This document shows positions 40,859 through 50,290 of a stretch of DNA of 64,000 nucleotides, one piece after another. Under the pieces are notes generated by a model that was not told the DNA's origin, ran no database searches, and was given only the letters and a program-made list of their open reading frames with translations. The DNA comes from Symbiodinium natans (lineage: Eukaryota > Sar > Dinophyceae > Suessiales > Symbiodiniaceae), in assembly GCA_905221605.1 (NCBI GenBank), contig CAJNDS010000002.1, positions 1-64,000 of the forward strand. The letters run 5' to 3'. A program made the translations under genes and the position numbers. Numbering within the stretch: the first letter of the stretch is position 1; each line of letters starts with the position of its first letter.

Positions 40859-41204
40859 CCTTAAGTCCGCTAACTAACTTAAAAAATCGTATACACTTAA
40901 CCCAACTTATAACTTAAGTTAACCCCCGTTATAACATAAGTTACCCCCACTTATAAGTGGGGTTAACTTCTATGGGCCTACCTTGTGGAACCTGAATACA
41001 AGTGATTTTGTTCACATTCCCATGGGTTTTGTATTGATAAGATTAAAAAATCATTCCAGAGGGAGCTACAGGTCCTCCTTCCTTCCCCAAAGACCAAACC
41101 CGGGGCTACAGCTCGCGTGGGGAGTTCCCTGCAATACTACGGATGCTGAGACGCATCCCGCACCTAGCCCCTGTACACTCCAGGATTGCCAGGGTCTAGG
41201 GTTT

Positions 41205-41611
41205 AGGGTTTAAGGGTTTAAGGGTTTAAGGGTTTAAGGGTTTAAGGGTTTAAGGGTTTAAGGGTTTAAGGGTTTAAGGGTTTAAGGGTTTAAGGGTTTA
41301 AGGGTTTAAGGGTTTAAGGGTTTAAGGGTTTCAGGGTTTAAGGGTTTAAGGGCTTAAGGGCTTAAGGGTCTAAGGGCTTAAGGGTTTAAGGGTTCAAGGG
41401 TTCAAGGGCTTAAGGGTTTCAGGGTTTAAGGGTTTAAGGGTTTGAGGGTCTAAGGGGTTTAAGGGTTTAAGGGTTCAAGGGTTTAAGGGTTCAAAGTCTT
41501 AAGGGTCTAAGGGTCTAAGGGTTTCATCCCCACACCCCTAAACCCTAAACCCTAAACCCTAAACCCTAAACCCTAAACCCTAAACCCTAAACCCTAAACC
41601 CTAAACCCTAG
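41205..41611. repeat. TTTAAGGG array facing CCCTAAA array
   Basis: About 38 units of TTTAAGGG (8-mer) to 41526, a 13-base spacer, then about ten CCCTAAA units (41540-41611) abutting an exon. Second example of converging polarity. Confidence 0.9.
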
Positions 41612-41690
41612 ACGCCCCAACTCGAACTCTGGCGTGGCTCCAGCGCGGGGTCCAGCCAATCGGGGCCCACCTCAATTGATGGCAGAGTTT
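41612..41690 (-). CDS. Possible exon of OPR-like gene
   Basis: After CCCACAG, phase 0 gives KLCHQLRWAPIGWTPRWSHA; another frame reads LPSIEVGPDWLDPALEPRQS. Donor is formed by the array (GTTTAGGG). Frame uncertain. Confidence 0.4.
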
Positions 41691-42281
41691 CTGTGGGTTT
41701 AGGGTTTAGGGTTTAGGGTTTAGGGTTTAGGGGTGTAGGGTTTAGGGTTTAGGGTTTAGGGTTTAGGGTTTAAGGGTTAAGGGTTAAGGGTTAAGGGTTA
41801 AGGGTTTAGGGTTTAAGGTTTAGGGCCTGCTTCTCAGGAGGTCCGGGAATTAGCCGGGTTTCACACAAGCAGGAAACCTTGACTCATGATGTTCAACAGG
41901 GATCCTAAACCCTGAACCCTGAACCCAAACCCGAAACTCTAAGCCCTAAGCCCTCAACCCTATAAGGGGTATAAGGAGGGACCTCAGAAGGGACCCTTCA
42001 TCTTATTCCCCTACATAACCCCTACATACCTGATCAAGTCCCTAAATCGCTAAGTAGCCCCTAAGTAGCTCACAAATAAACCCTAAGGTTGCTTGATAAG
42101 GGTCCCTCCTTGTGTCCCTTGAAAAAAGAAGCCCCCAGCCCTAAACCCTCAGTGTAGAGGCTTCCCTAAACCCTAAACCCTAAACCCTAAACCCTAAACC
42201 CTAAACCCTTAGCCCTAAGCCCTTAAACCCTCAGTGTAGGAGTTGTCGGGACAGTCTCTAGGTCGTTCGCCAGGCCACGAC

Positions 42282-42332
42282 CCCCGGGCCAATGATGGTG
42301 AAGGACCACAGCGCGTTGGAGACCTCCCTGGC
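42282..42332 (-). CDS. OPR-like repeat exon
   Basis: A 51-nt exon (17 codons, phase 0-0), acceptor GGTTCGAG, donor GTCGTGG. It reads AREVSNALWSFTIIGPG; E-V-S-N-x-L-W-x-F is the core of an OPR/FAST-type helical repeat. It continues from FLE of the exon at 50616, across the intron that holds the DIRS element. Confidence 0.65.
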
Positions 42333-42347
42333 CTCGAACCTCCAAGT

Positions 42348-43910
42348 AGGGTTTAGGGTTTAGGGTTTGGGGTTTGGGGTTTGGGGTTTAGGGTTTAGGG
42401 TTGAGGTTGAGGATTTCGGGTTTAGGGCTCAGGGTAGGGTTTATCTTGGGGTTGTTACATGGTCCCTTTTTATGGGCCCTTCGAAGGGGACCCCATATTA
42501 TATACCCTCTACAGATGAAGGGCCCATGCATCAGAACCCTTGAAAGGAGGTAAGGGGCCATGCTACGGGCCCATGAAACTACCCGTGGAGACTAGGGCTT
42601 AGGGGCTTCGGACCTTACTTCCCCAAAACCCTCCTGACTAGGGAATTCGGGAAGCAGGCCAGCCATAAAGACCTTCAAGAGATCAGATTACAATCCCTAG
42701 GCGTCGAATTGTGCGAGGGTTCAGGGTTTTGGGGCATGGGCTTAGCAAAGGGCTCTGGGCTCGAGAGGGTCTTGGGTTTCGGGTTTAGGGTTCAGGATGT
42801 AGCAGAGGGCTCGGAAGCTTGTGCTTCTGGGGACTCTTCAGGGTGATTTTTTTGGGGGCCATGGCGTACGTTGGCATTGAACCTGCTTCGACATGCACAC
42901 TTAGGCTCTTGTCCTCTAAGGGTACCCTTTTTGGAATGGGTACTTTATGACCTTATGAGGGAAACCTTGAACCAACAAAAGTGAAAACCTGTACTACCGA
43001 TATGCATCTCCTGTAACTTCTCACTTCTCGGCTCAAGAGAAGACTGCTGCGATATCCATTCAAGTTTAGGGGTTAGGATTTAGTGTTTAGGGTTTACACT
43101 TGGAGAAGCACTCGCCGACTTCCAAGGGAGTGCTCGAAATTCGGGTGCCCCGTCGTGGTTGTGCCGCCCCGCCAGCCAGTCAACCCCAACCTTAAAACCC
43201 AACCCCCCCCCCCCCCCCCCCAAGAAAACGGTTTAGGGTTTTGGGGTTTAGGATTTAGGGTCATTTCGCAAGCCCCCCCTCCCCCCCCATAATCATCAAA
43301 ACTCCCCAAACAAAACCCGAACCCCAAATCAACCCAAAAACCCACAAACCCTAAACCCCAAACTCAAAAGACCCCAACCACCCTCCGCCCCCCAACAAAA
43401 AGCCCTCGAGACTTCTGAGCTGGGCCGCTGCCGCATCTTCCGTGCGGAGTGGTGCGCCAGAGCCTCCCGGCGGGAGGCACCTAAAACCCTAAACCCGAAA
43501 GCCCCAAAAACCTAACCAAACCCTAAGCCCTCAACCTATAAACTCTCAGGAAACCCAAAGGAACCTCAATCCTGACCCATACCCAGACTCCCCCATCAAG
43601 TACCCTAAAGGAACCGTAAACGCTAAACCTTATAAACCCTGAACGGGGGGGGGCACGCTCCGACCCTGACGCCCAACATCGGTCCTCTAAACCCAAAACC
43701 TTACCTTGAGAACCCCAAACTTACCTAGTTGCTCTTTTGGTCGGTTCGTAATGTTGCACTTGCTCTAGTATGCCCCCCCCTGTTTGAAATCAAGTTTACG
43801 AGGCCAATCCTCTGTAAGTCAAACCGTCCGGGTGTCGGAAGAAAATTTCGCACGGCGTGGCTTGCTAAAATCCATTGTCAGGCGTCTCTGTCCCTCCTAA
43901 ACTCATTTTA
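42348..43910. other. Intron sequence left of the DIRS element
   Basis: Short telomeric patches (42348-42440, 42590), a C tract at 43203-43222 and unique sequence. No supported exon. Confidence 0.5.
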
Positions 43911-44045
43911 ATGACAGCAGCACTGATCATGCCAGCTTATGCGCACTGAGCTGTTTTCATGCAAGAAGCTGTGCAACACGCTCAGTGCTGGAAATGACGA
44001 TCCAAGCCGTTCTTAGAACGGGAAAAGAGGAATGCCACCCTCCCC
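43911..44045 (-). repeat. DIRS split direct repeat B2
   Basis: 135 bp identical to 44145-44279; begins ATGACAGCAGCACTGATCAT on the plus strand. Outer 3' end of the element. Confidence 0.9.
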
Positions 44046-44072
44046 GGTGATGGAGGAAGGGGTGGGCGGAGG

Positions 44073-44145
44073 TCACAAGCGAGAGATCTCGAGAATGAAA
44101 CGGCATTTTTCGTGCTATAAGTCATTTATGTGCAAGCACTGTACA
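44073..44145 (-). repeat. DIRS split direct repeat A2
   Basis: 73 bp identical to 50291-50363, starting TCACAAGCGAGAGATCTCGA. It meets B1 at base 44145. Confidence 0.9.
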
Positions 44146-44279
44146 TGACAGCAGCACTGATCATGCCAGCTTATGCGCACTGAGCTGTTTTCATGCAAGA
44201 AGCTGTGCAACACGCTCAGTGCTGGAAATGACGATCCAAGCCGTTCTTAGAACGGGAAAAGAGGAATGCCACCCTCCCC
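44145..44279 (-). repeat. DIRS split direct repeat B1
   Basis: 135-bp copy immediately downstream (minus sense) of the polyprotein stop at 44295. Confidence 0.9.
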
Positions 44280-44294
44280 CCCTCCCCTAACCAG

Positions 44295-47200
44295 TCACAG
44301 GACACTGATCTTGAGGGAGCGCGCGATGGCGATGCAGAGCGCGCGTGGGTAGGGCTGGGCACGCGCAGCGTAAGAAGTACCCGTGGCATCCGTCCCCTGC
44401 AGAAGGATGTGGCGCCGCCCTGATGCTGAACATCTGCCAAAGTGAGCATCGCAGGTTCTGGAAACGGGCTGCAACCACTCAGCGGGCTCACAGAGAAAGA
44501 GCGTGGCTTTTCTCCAAGGCATCTTGTATTGGCAGTAATCAACGGGAACGAAGATGGCACCAGAGACCTGCAGGTGTTTGATTTGTGGCGTAAGCCAGGC
44601 TCGTGAGGAAGCCGGATTTTCAATGACCCAACGGATACCTCTTCGCCGGCAAGCATGGGCCAAATCGGTGGTGACCTGCAAGAGGGCGTTGCCGCGAGCC
44701 ACCTTTGCCTGGTCTGCGCGACGAAGATCAGGAAGCCCCAAGATGTGTTCACCATCGTCTCTCAGCGGAGGTGGACCACCATCATCCTTGCGAGCCCGCG
44801 ACCAGGAGGTACCCGGCATCCCAAACCACACCAAAACGACGGGGAGAGTATCAAGCATCTTGAAGATACGAGACAACACGCCTGTGCGAAGTACATCACA
44901 GCCATGACCATAGTCAATGTCGACAGCGATGCATGCAAAGCCGCACTCAGCGCACGCCCGAGAGAGGTTCGCACTGCCAGAGAAAATTTCGAGGACCCAA
45001 CATTTTGGCTGGCTTAACGAGTGAAAGAAGATCTTTGCATCAATCGGCCAAGGTCCTTCTCGGCCTGACCCGCTGCTTGTTGCACCTCCTGGGGCAGCTT
45101 CTGGAACTCGCCGGCTACCTTGCCGTGGGCCTCGTACCGCTTCACACTGGAGTCGGACCCCCAGTGCCCGTGGAGTTTTACTTCCATGAGCGACCTCAGG
45201 TTTGCCAGCCGGTCGTGACTGGGCCCGGAGTGCCTCAATTGATACATCACCGCGTATTGGCTTCCCAATCCCACTTGCTCCAAAGCTGATTCCCAATGTG
45301 CTCGTAGGGGAGGGTAGGTGAGCGCGAAGAGATCCTTTCCTTTCTTCAACTTGGCCAGCCGACCGAGCATGGGACCGAGCTGCGGCAAAGCAGGTGAGTC
45401 GATCACCACCGTCTCGTCCGAGAGCCCCACTTTGCTGGATTCGAATCTCTCCAGGGGGTGGAGGTTGATCGTGAAGTGTTTGCTTGAACGGTTCGGCCTC
45501 ACCACATCGTTGGCGTGGATTCCCAGCGCTTCGCCGGGTCGTAGGTAAGCCGAGAACATCAGCAGTATTGCCAGGGCCGCCTCCGGCAAGTTGCGAAGGA
45601 GCAGGTTTGTGGCGATGAGCGCCACAAGTAAGAAGGACAGGGGAGGCCTCGTCGCCCCTGGATCCAAGTTGGCCCAGCCCTTCAAGCATCTCCTGCACCT
45701 TGGCAACTGTCCCATCTGGGAAGAGCCGGGCCTGATGTCCAACACGGCCGCGAACGTTTTGTTGCCTTCTGAGATGTCGCTGCCTCCCAAAAACATGCTC
45801 TCGAGAAATTTTGCTAAGCATGCATCTAACTTGGTCATGGGCATAGTGAATATGTTCTTGATCTTCGCCACCTGGAGAAACTTCTGGAGTCGCCTGCTGT
45901 AGTCGTTGGCCACTTCCTGCGAGATGGCAACCTGTTCCAGGAAAGTTTGCCCTGGGAACCGAGGCTGAGCTGAGGTGACCGCCAGCTTCTGTCGCTTCAC
46001 CGCTTTCTCCTCCTTGGAGTTCCCCTGGATTGATCTGCGAATGGAAGAGCGACGCGCCGACAAAGTGCTCGGCTCGGCTTGCTTGCTCTCCCTCAGCATC
46101 GGGACGGTGACGTTGGCGAGAAGGGGGTCCGGAGGGTCCGAGCAACTGCGACTTCTTTTCATGGACCTTGGCTTTGCGCTTGGCTTCCCATCGCCTCGAA
46201 GCATGGTCAGCAGGGTTGCGCTCACTGGGCACCCACCGGTGATGGAAAGTGCAGTTCGCGGCGATCACAAGGGCGCAAAGTCGCCGACACACCCGAAGCA
46301 TAGGATAAGAAGCAGATCTGCCCTTCTCGGCACAAAGCACATTAGCAAGATTGTCGTTGAGATGAAGATGTTTCTTGCCGAAATTTTGCACCGCCCTACA
46401 CTTGTGGCGAACAGCCGCTACGACTCCTCTGGCTTCGAGAATGGTAATTGGTTCAGCATGATGCATCTCACACGCAAAAGCAACAGACCACTCAGAAGCT
46501 GTCATGAAATCATCGGGCACCTCGTTAAAGTCAGGGTTGATGGAAAATGGATCTTCGGGCAAGACAATGTGGGGCTTGACAGATTGAGTGTCACTGAAGG
46601 GATCCAGGCTAAGATCCTCTGCTCCACCGATGGCACTTTCACGCGGGGCCACAAAGTCACGGGCTTTGAACCTCCAGGCCTCCTTGCAGCGCCCTATCTC
46701 GGAAACTTGCTCTACCCCAGCATGCCGACTGCACACCGCGATACCACTAAGTGACGCATCAGAAGCGGTAGGCACTTCAGACCAAACCCTTCTCAAGTTC
46801 GCATGGCATACTGGTAATAGATTTGCAATCCACTCAGCTTCGCGAGCCGCAGAAGGCCATAGACGTCTCCGTGCTCTGTATGACCTTTGGATGAAATCAT
46901 AGAGCGACCGCATACAGCAGAGCATTTCACGACGCACAAGCATAAAGTGTATCGCGTGCCCCACTAATTTCTCAACGGCCCTTCCATTGACCCTTGGCCT
47001 GCGGGCCAGCCATCTAAAAGCAGCAATGACCAAACCAACCTTATCAGGAACGGGCTTGACGACACCCGTGGCCCCATCGATGCTGAAGCCCAATGAGGTG
47101 GCTGAGGCGCATGCGTCGAGTTCTTCATGCACTCCAAAGCCTAGAGTCCTGAGCCGCGCAACGGCCCCATCCTTTGCTTTCTGGACCCGTTCTTCGTCGG

Positions 47201-48371
47201 TGCCAGTCACATTAAGGTTGTCTGCATAGGCAATGACAGCAGGTTCACCCCCTGACAAGTCGGGAGCTGGACGGTCGGCTCGCACGAGTCGAGCATCGGA
47301 GAGGCCTGCTCCAATCAAAGCTTGCACTTGATGCACTCGTTGTGCCCACCACATGGCCCATGACCATCCCATGGGGATGACCCTGAAAGCTGGAAACACC
47401 AATCCCTCAACTGAAGCACCTGTCCAGTCCTTGTTCTCCACGCCCCAAGCATGAATGGCCTGCACGGGAATGGCGGGAAGACAAAAGAAAGGTTGTAACT
47501 CATGCGGTAGTCGAAGCGAGTAAAAATAGTCCTTTATATCAGATTGTGCAATGAAGAGGTCCTCGCCCAGCGGTATCTCCAACTGCGACCAGGAGCTTCC
47601 TGCGGCCAGGGCGATTGAGGGAGGTTCTCGAAACCGTTGGTTGACGCCCCGACAATCCAAAACCAAACGTAGCTTTCCGGACTTCTTAGTGACAAAGAAG
47701 GGGGTGATGAGATCACGAGGTTTCTCGGTGAACGAGACCATTCCACCCTCAAAAAGCCGCTGCACAAACTGCACATATGCCGCGCCATCTGTTTTGAGAA
47801 CAGGATCCATGTATGGTCTAACGGTATCCCCAATCTCGATCTTGTGGCCCCACTCATCCGGAGACAGCAGCATGTTCCCCAAAGGGTCCTCCAAAATATC
47901 TCGACCAAAGTCATCGACAAGATCACGAAGGGCAGGAGGATCAGTCCCGACCTGCGGCAGCGAGACGAGGTCAGGTTGGTAGGGCCGCACGGTAGTCAAA
48001 GCCTCCTCCGAGTAGGAGAGGCAGGTTTGCAGAAGCGTTCGAGACGCCTCACGCTCACTGTACATGGGAATGCTTTCTGACACTGCCACCACCTGATTCA
48101 GAATCTGTGTCTGAGCCACCCTCTGCGCAAGGGTGGGATGTTCAGATTGCGGCAAATTCACTGGGGCCTGCGCATACATCTCGTTGAGCGATCCGATCAC
48201 CTTGTTGGCCATTCCTGCCCTCCGATTGAACCGTGCCATCCGGCGTCGCTGAGACTGACTAGTATGTGCACTTGGATGCTCACGAAGGGGGATATTGGGC
48301 ACAGGAAAAAGGTCTCTATGCCTGTCAGTACCCTCAAAAGCAAAAAACGACGAAGTTTGCGAAGGATCCAA
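44295..48371 (-). CDS. DIRS polyprotein: RT, RNase H, methyltransferase-like
   Basis: A 1,358-codon frame counted from a TTG at 48371; the frame stays open to about 48505 with no ATG, and the first ATG is at 48239 (residue 45). Reverse transcriptase at about 220-500: RLVLDCRGVNQ, catalytic D278 in SDIKDYF, PMGWSWA at 333-339 and AYADN at 381-385 (second Asp replaced by Asn at 385). RNase H at about 535-725: D538, E646, D672 and a C-terminal HRWVPSERNPADHASR. From about 740 to 1119 the frame reads through DNA that codes for the recombinase in another frame. The last ~240 residues resemble a SAM-dependent C5-cytosine methyltransferase: VLEIFSGSANL (motif I), VWFGMPGTSWSRAR (motif IV position) and VIENPASSRAW (motif VI position). 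Confidence 0.8.
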   Translation of the reverse strand: MDPSQTSSFFAFEGTDRHRDLFPVPNIPLREHPSAHTSQSQRRRMARFNRRAGMANKVIGSLNEMYAQAPVNLPQSEHPTLAQRVAQTQILNQVVAVSESIPMYSEREASRTLLQTCLSYSEEALTTVRPYQPDLVSLPQVGTDPPALRDLVDDFGRDILEDPLGNMLLSPDEWGHKIEIGDTVRPYMDPVLKTDGAAYVQFVQRLFEGGMVSFTEKPRDLITPFFVTKKSGKLRLVLDCRGVNQRFREPPSIALAAGSSWSQLEIPLGEDLFIAQSDIKDYFYSLRLPHELQPFFCLPAIPVQAIHAWGVENKDWTGASVEGLVFPAFRVIPMGWSWAMWWAQRVHQVQALIGAGLSDARLVRADRPAPDLSGGEPAVIAYADNLNVTGTDEERVQKAKDGAVARLRTLGFGVHEELDACASATSLGFSIDGATGVVKPVPDKVGLVIAAFRWLARRPRVNGRAVEKLVGHAIHFMLVRREMLCCMRSLYDFIQRSYRARRRLWPSAAREAEWIANLLPVCHANLRRVWSEVPTASDASLSGIAVCSRHAGVEQVSEIGRCKEAWRFKARDFVAPRESAIGGAEDLSLDPFSDTQSVKPHIVLPEDPFSINPDFNEVPDDFMTASEWSVAFACEMHHAEPITILEARGVVAAVRHKCRAVQNFGKKHLHLNDNLANVLCAEKGRSASYPMLRVCRRLCALVIAANCTFHHRWVPSERNPADHASRRWEAKRKAKVHEKKSQLLGPSGPPSRQRHRPDAEGEQASRAEHFVGASLFHSQINPGELQGGESGEATEAGGHLSSASVPRANFPGTGCHLAGSGQRLQQATPEVSPGGEDQEHIHYAHDQVRCMLSKISREHVFGRQRHLRRQQNVRGRVGHQARLFPDGTVAKVQEMLEGLGQLGSRGDEASPVLLTCGAHRHKPAPSQLAGGGPGNTADVLGLPTTRRSAGNPRQRCGEAEPFKQTLHDQPPPPGEIRIQQSGALGRDGGDRLTCFAAARSHARSAGQVEERKGSLRAHLPSPTSTLGISFGASGIGKPIRGDVSIEALRAQSRPAGKPEVAHGSKTPRALGVRLQCEAVRGPRQGSRRVPEAAPGGATSSGSGREGPWPIDAKIFFHSLSQPKCWVLEIFSGSANLSRACAECGFACIAVDIDYGHGCDVLRTGVLSRIFKMLDTLPVVLVWFGMPGTSWSRARKDDGGPPPLRDDGEHILGLPDLRRADQAKVARGNALLQVTTDLAHACRRRGIRWVIENPASSRAWLTPQIKHLQVSGAIFVPVDYCQYKMPWRKATLFLCEPAEWLQPVSRTCDAHFGRCSASGRRHILLQGTDATGTSYAARAQPYPRALCIAIARSLKISVL
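45014..46204 (-). CDS. DIRS tyrosine recombinase
   Basis: Frame shifted by one relative to the polyprotein and nested in it. The frame opens at a GTG at 46225; the first ATG is 46204. Numbered from 46225, catalytic candidates are R229 in AYLRPGEAL, R331 in MYQLRHSG (Tyr in place of the usual preceding His), H354 in LHGHWGSDSS and nucleophile Y364 in VKRYEAHGK. It catalyses cDNA circle integration in DIRS-type elements. The stop at 45014 lies exactly where the methyltransferase domain of the other frame begins. Expression may need frameshifting or splicing. Confidence 0.8.
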   Translation of the reverse strand: MLRGDGKPSAKPRSMKRSRSCSDPPDPLLANVTVPMLRESKQAEPSTLSARRSSIRRSIQGNSKEEKAVKRQKLAVTSAQPRFPGQTFLEQVAISQEVANDYSRRLQKFLQVAKIKNIFTMPMTKLDACLAKFLESMFLGGSDISEGNKTFAAVLDIRPGSSQMGQLPRCRRCLKGWANLDPGATRPPLSFLLVALIATNLLLRNLPEAALAILLMFSAYLRPGEALGIHANDVVRPNRSSKHFTINLHPLERFESSKVGLSDETVVIDSPALPQLGPMLGRLAKLKKGKDLFALTYPPLRAHWESALEQVGLGSQYAVMYQLRHSGPSHDRLANLRSLMEVKLHGHWGSDSSVKRYEAHGKVAGEFQKLPQEVQQAAGQAEKDLGRLMQRSSFTR

Positions 48372-48751
48372 ATTAGCGCCAGTAATGTTGCACCCGCAAT
48401 ATTCTAGGGGGACGCTATTATGAAAAGTTTTCCGGCAATTCAGGATCTGGACCCTCTGTTTTGGGGGTCCGCAATAATGAAAAGATTTCGGGCCGGGCCT
48501 GCTTTTTTAAATGGTTTTTGAGTCAAGTTCCCAGATCCCAAACTAAGAAGAGAGCTCATTTCTCTGCCCCCCCCCCACCCCCCCCGACTGTTTGGGGTCT
48601 TTTTTTATTCAGGGTCGCGACTGTTGAGGGGGGGGGGGGTAACTTATTAAAGCAGGTCCAACATTAGCCTGCGCACATGGGCGGCCGCCGGCTCGGGCTG
48701 CTTGACTCACCTTGGCGTCCCCAGCCCTCCAGGACGCCAATGGCATGCTCA
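48372..48751. other. gag-pol spacer with C and G runs
   Basis: About 380 bp including CCCCCCCCCACCCCCCCC (48567-48585) and a G run at 48629-48642. The pol frame is open in its 3' third. No separate gene seen. Confidence 0.5.
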
Positions 48752-49946
48752 TTACTGATTGCCGCCTCCACCCGAAGGATCCTTCTTTGGACCCCGCGGA
48801 TTTCGGCGACGGTTTTCGGCTTCCTCTCTCGCCTTCCTGGCCTCCTTGGCCACTGCTGCCTCGTTCTTGAGCTCCGAGGCGACGTGTGCCGCCAGACCTG
48901 GGTCGACCCCTTGAGTGGCCTTGCGGTACTTCCATCCCATGTACAAGTCGGCCGCCGAATAGTCCGGAGCCGATGGAGAGATCCTGTGAGCTTCTCGTAT
49001 GACTTGCATTCGTCTGACCACTAGCTCTGCAGACTGAAGGGCTGGGACATGTAGTTGATCCACCACCAACATGCTTTCAAGGATGCGTGACAGACACTCG
49101 TGCTCGTAGACGGATCTATCGCCTTTAGATATTTCAGCCTGACGCAGCCAAAACTCATGAAAAGTAGTTGGCGTGAGCCCCTGATCCCGGATCATCTTGA
49201 TGACATTCAACAGAGATGCAGGACCCTGAAGCTGAAGTCCTCCTCCTTGGGGAGAAACTTCACGCAGCAGCGCGACACAAGAGTTGAACTCTCTCCTCCG
49301 AATGCCCTGGGCATCAAAAGAGACAGGGAGCACCCTCACATCATCAAACTTCATCTCGGCAACTTTGTCAGCAGCAACCTTGCATGCAGCGATGACCTTG
49401 CCCTGTGATGGGACCAAAGCACGGTCTCCAGAGATGATGTGACCAAGCGGTAGCGGAGCGGGATCAGTTGCAATCACGTCCCCTTGCTGGCAGGCACCGC
49501 CTGTCTCCATCGCCACCCAAGTTGTCACCACCCCCGCGGCAGCGACTGGCCCTTGGGCAAGGGCAGGTGGGGGCTGCGCCGTGGACAGCTGGAGCTCCCA
49601 CCACCGGCAAGGGCGCCGGCGGGGCCTGTGGCGCAGCCCTTCTCCTCTGGAGCTCATTGTCAGCCTCCCGCCGCCCGGACCTCAAGAGATCCCCAAACTG
49701 CCTCGCGTCCATTGGTGCGAAGCCATACACTTGGCCTGCTGGCACTCCTCTAGGAACTCGGCCGTCTGCTGCATGCCAGAACCTTTGGATATCCGGATTC
49801 ACTCCAGCATAGACTTCGGGATAAATGTCCCTATCCGGCGTGATGATCATCCACTCCTGCGGTTCCAACTCGGCGGCCAGGATGCGTGTGTGGTAAACTC
49901 CGGGATCCCCATGATACAAGACATATACCACATCCCCAGCATTCAT
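48752..49946 (-). CDS. DIRS gag-like ORF, split by a frame change
   Basis: The first frame starts at ATG 49946 (MNAGDVVYVLYHGDPGVYHT) and runs to 49464; the second is open from 49657 to 48752 and ends in a basic, Gly-rich tail. The protein character moves from frame 1 to frame 2 in the G/C-rich stretch 49530-49600. Middle part: FHEFWLRQAEISKGDRSVYE. No zinc knuckle seen. The frame change may be a mutation in this copy or a programmed site. Confidence 0.65.
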
Positions 49947-49956
49947 GCTCCCTCAG

Positions 49957-50283
49957 CTAATTGTCCAGAATCTGCAAACCCTTGCTCGCTCCAAAGACGC
50001 CCTTGCCAGGACGCCCTTTCAACGACAAAGTGAGTTCTTGGCCCCCACCTTCTGTATTGCGGAAACTGATCTTCAACACCAAGAAAAGATTTGCGCCGAG
50101 TAATGCAGTGAAGATCACAATGAAGACCCACAGGACTGCGTTGTTGTTGTTCTCCTGCCCTCTCTCCGGCGGGACTGCGCAGTGGCACTGGCAAACAGTT
50201 GGCTCTTTCGATTCAATCGGCCTAGAGAAAATCCAACCAATTGCCAGCCCACTGAGACCTATCAGTCCATGGGCAGGATCCAT
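49957..50283 (-). CDS. Small membrane protein in DIRS leader
   Basis: A 108-codon ORF from ATG 50283, 7 bp after repeat A1 and ending 10 bp before the gag ATG. It has a hydrophobic N-terminus (GLIGLSGLAIGWIF) and a strong membrane segment VLWVFIVIFTALLGANLFLV at about residues 50-70. Such a protein is not part of the standard DIRS gene set as I know it. Function unknown. Confidence 0.6.
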   Translation of the reverse strand: MDPAHGLIGLSGLAIGWIFSRPIESKEPTVCQCHCAVPPERGQENNNNAVLWVFIVIFTALLGANLFLVLKISFRNTEGGGQELTLSLKGRPGKGVFGASKGLQILDN

Positions 50284-50290
50284 CTACTCT

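Larger units (their letters stand above)
30226..40985 (-). mobile_element. GC-rich mobile block with transposase-like gene and cargo ORFs
   Basis: This 10.8-kb block lacks telomeric repeat except near 35.88 kb and differs in base composition from both sides. Inverted CAAGGTAGGCC (30226-30236) and GGCCTACCTTG (40975-40985) may be its ends. Tandem CTTATCTTGAAC-like repeats lie inside both ends (30272-30338, 40796-40858), but in direct orientation, which is not usual for a simple TIR element. All convincing ORFs are on the minus strand, one encodes a DDE-transposase-like protein, and a 13-bp motif recurs throughout. No target duplication was recognised. Boundaries are tentative. Confidence 0.5.
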
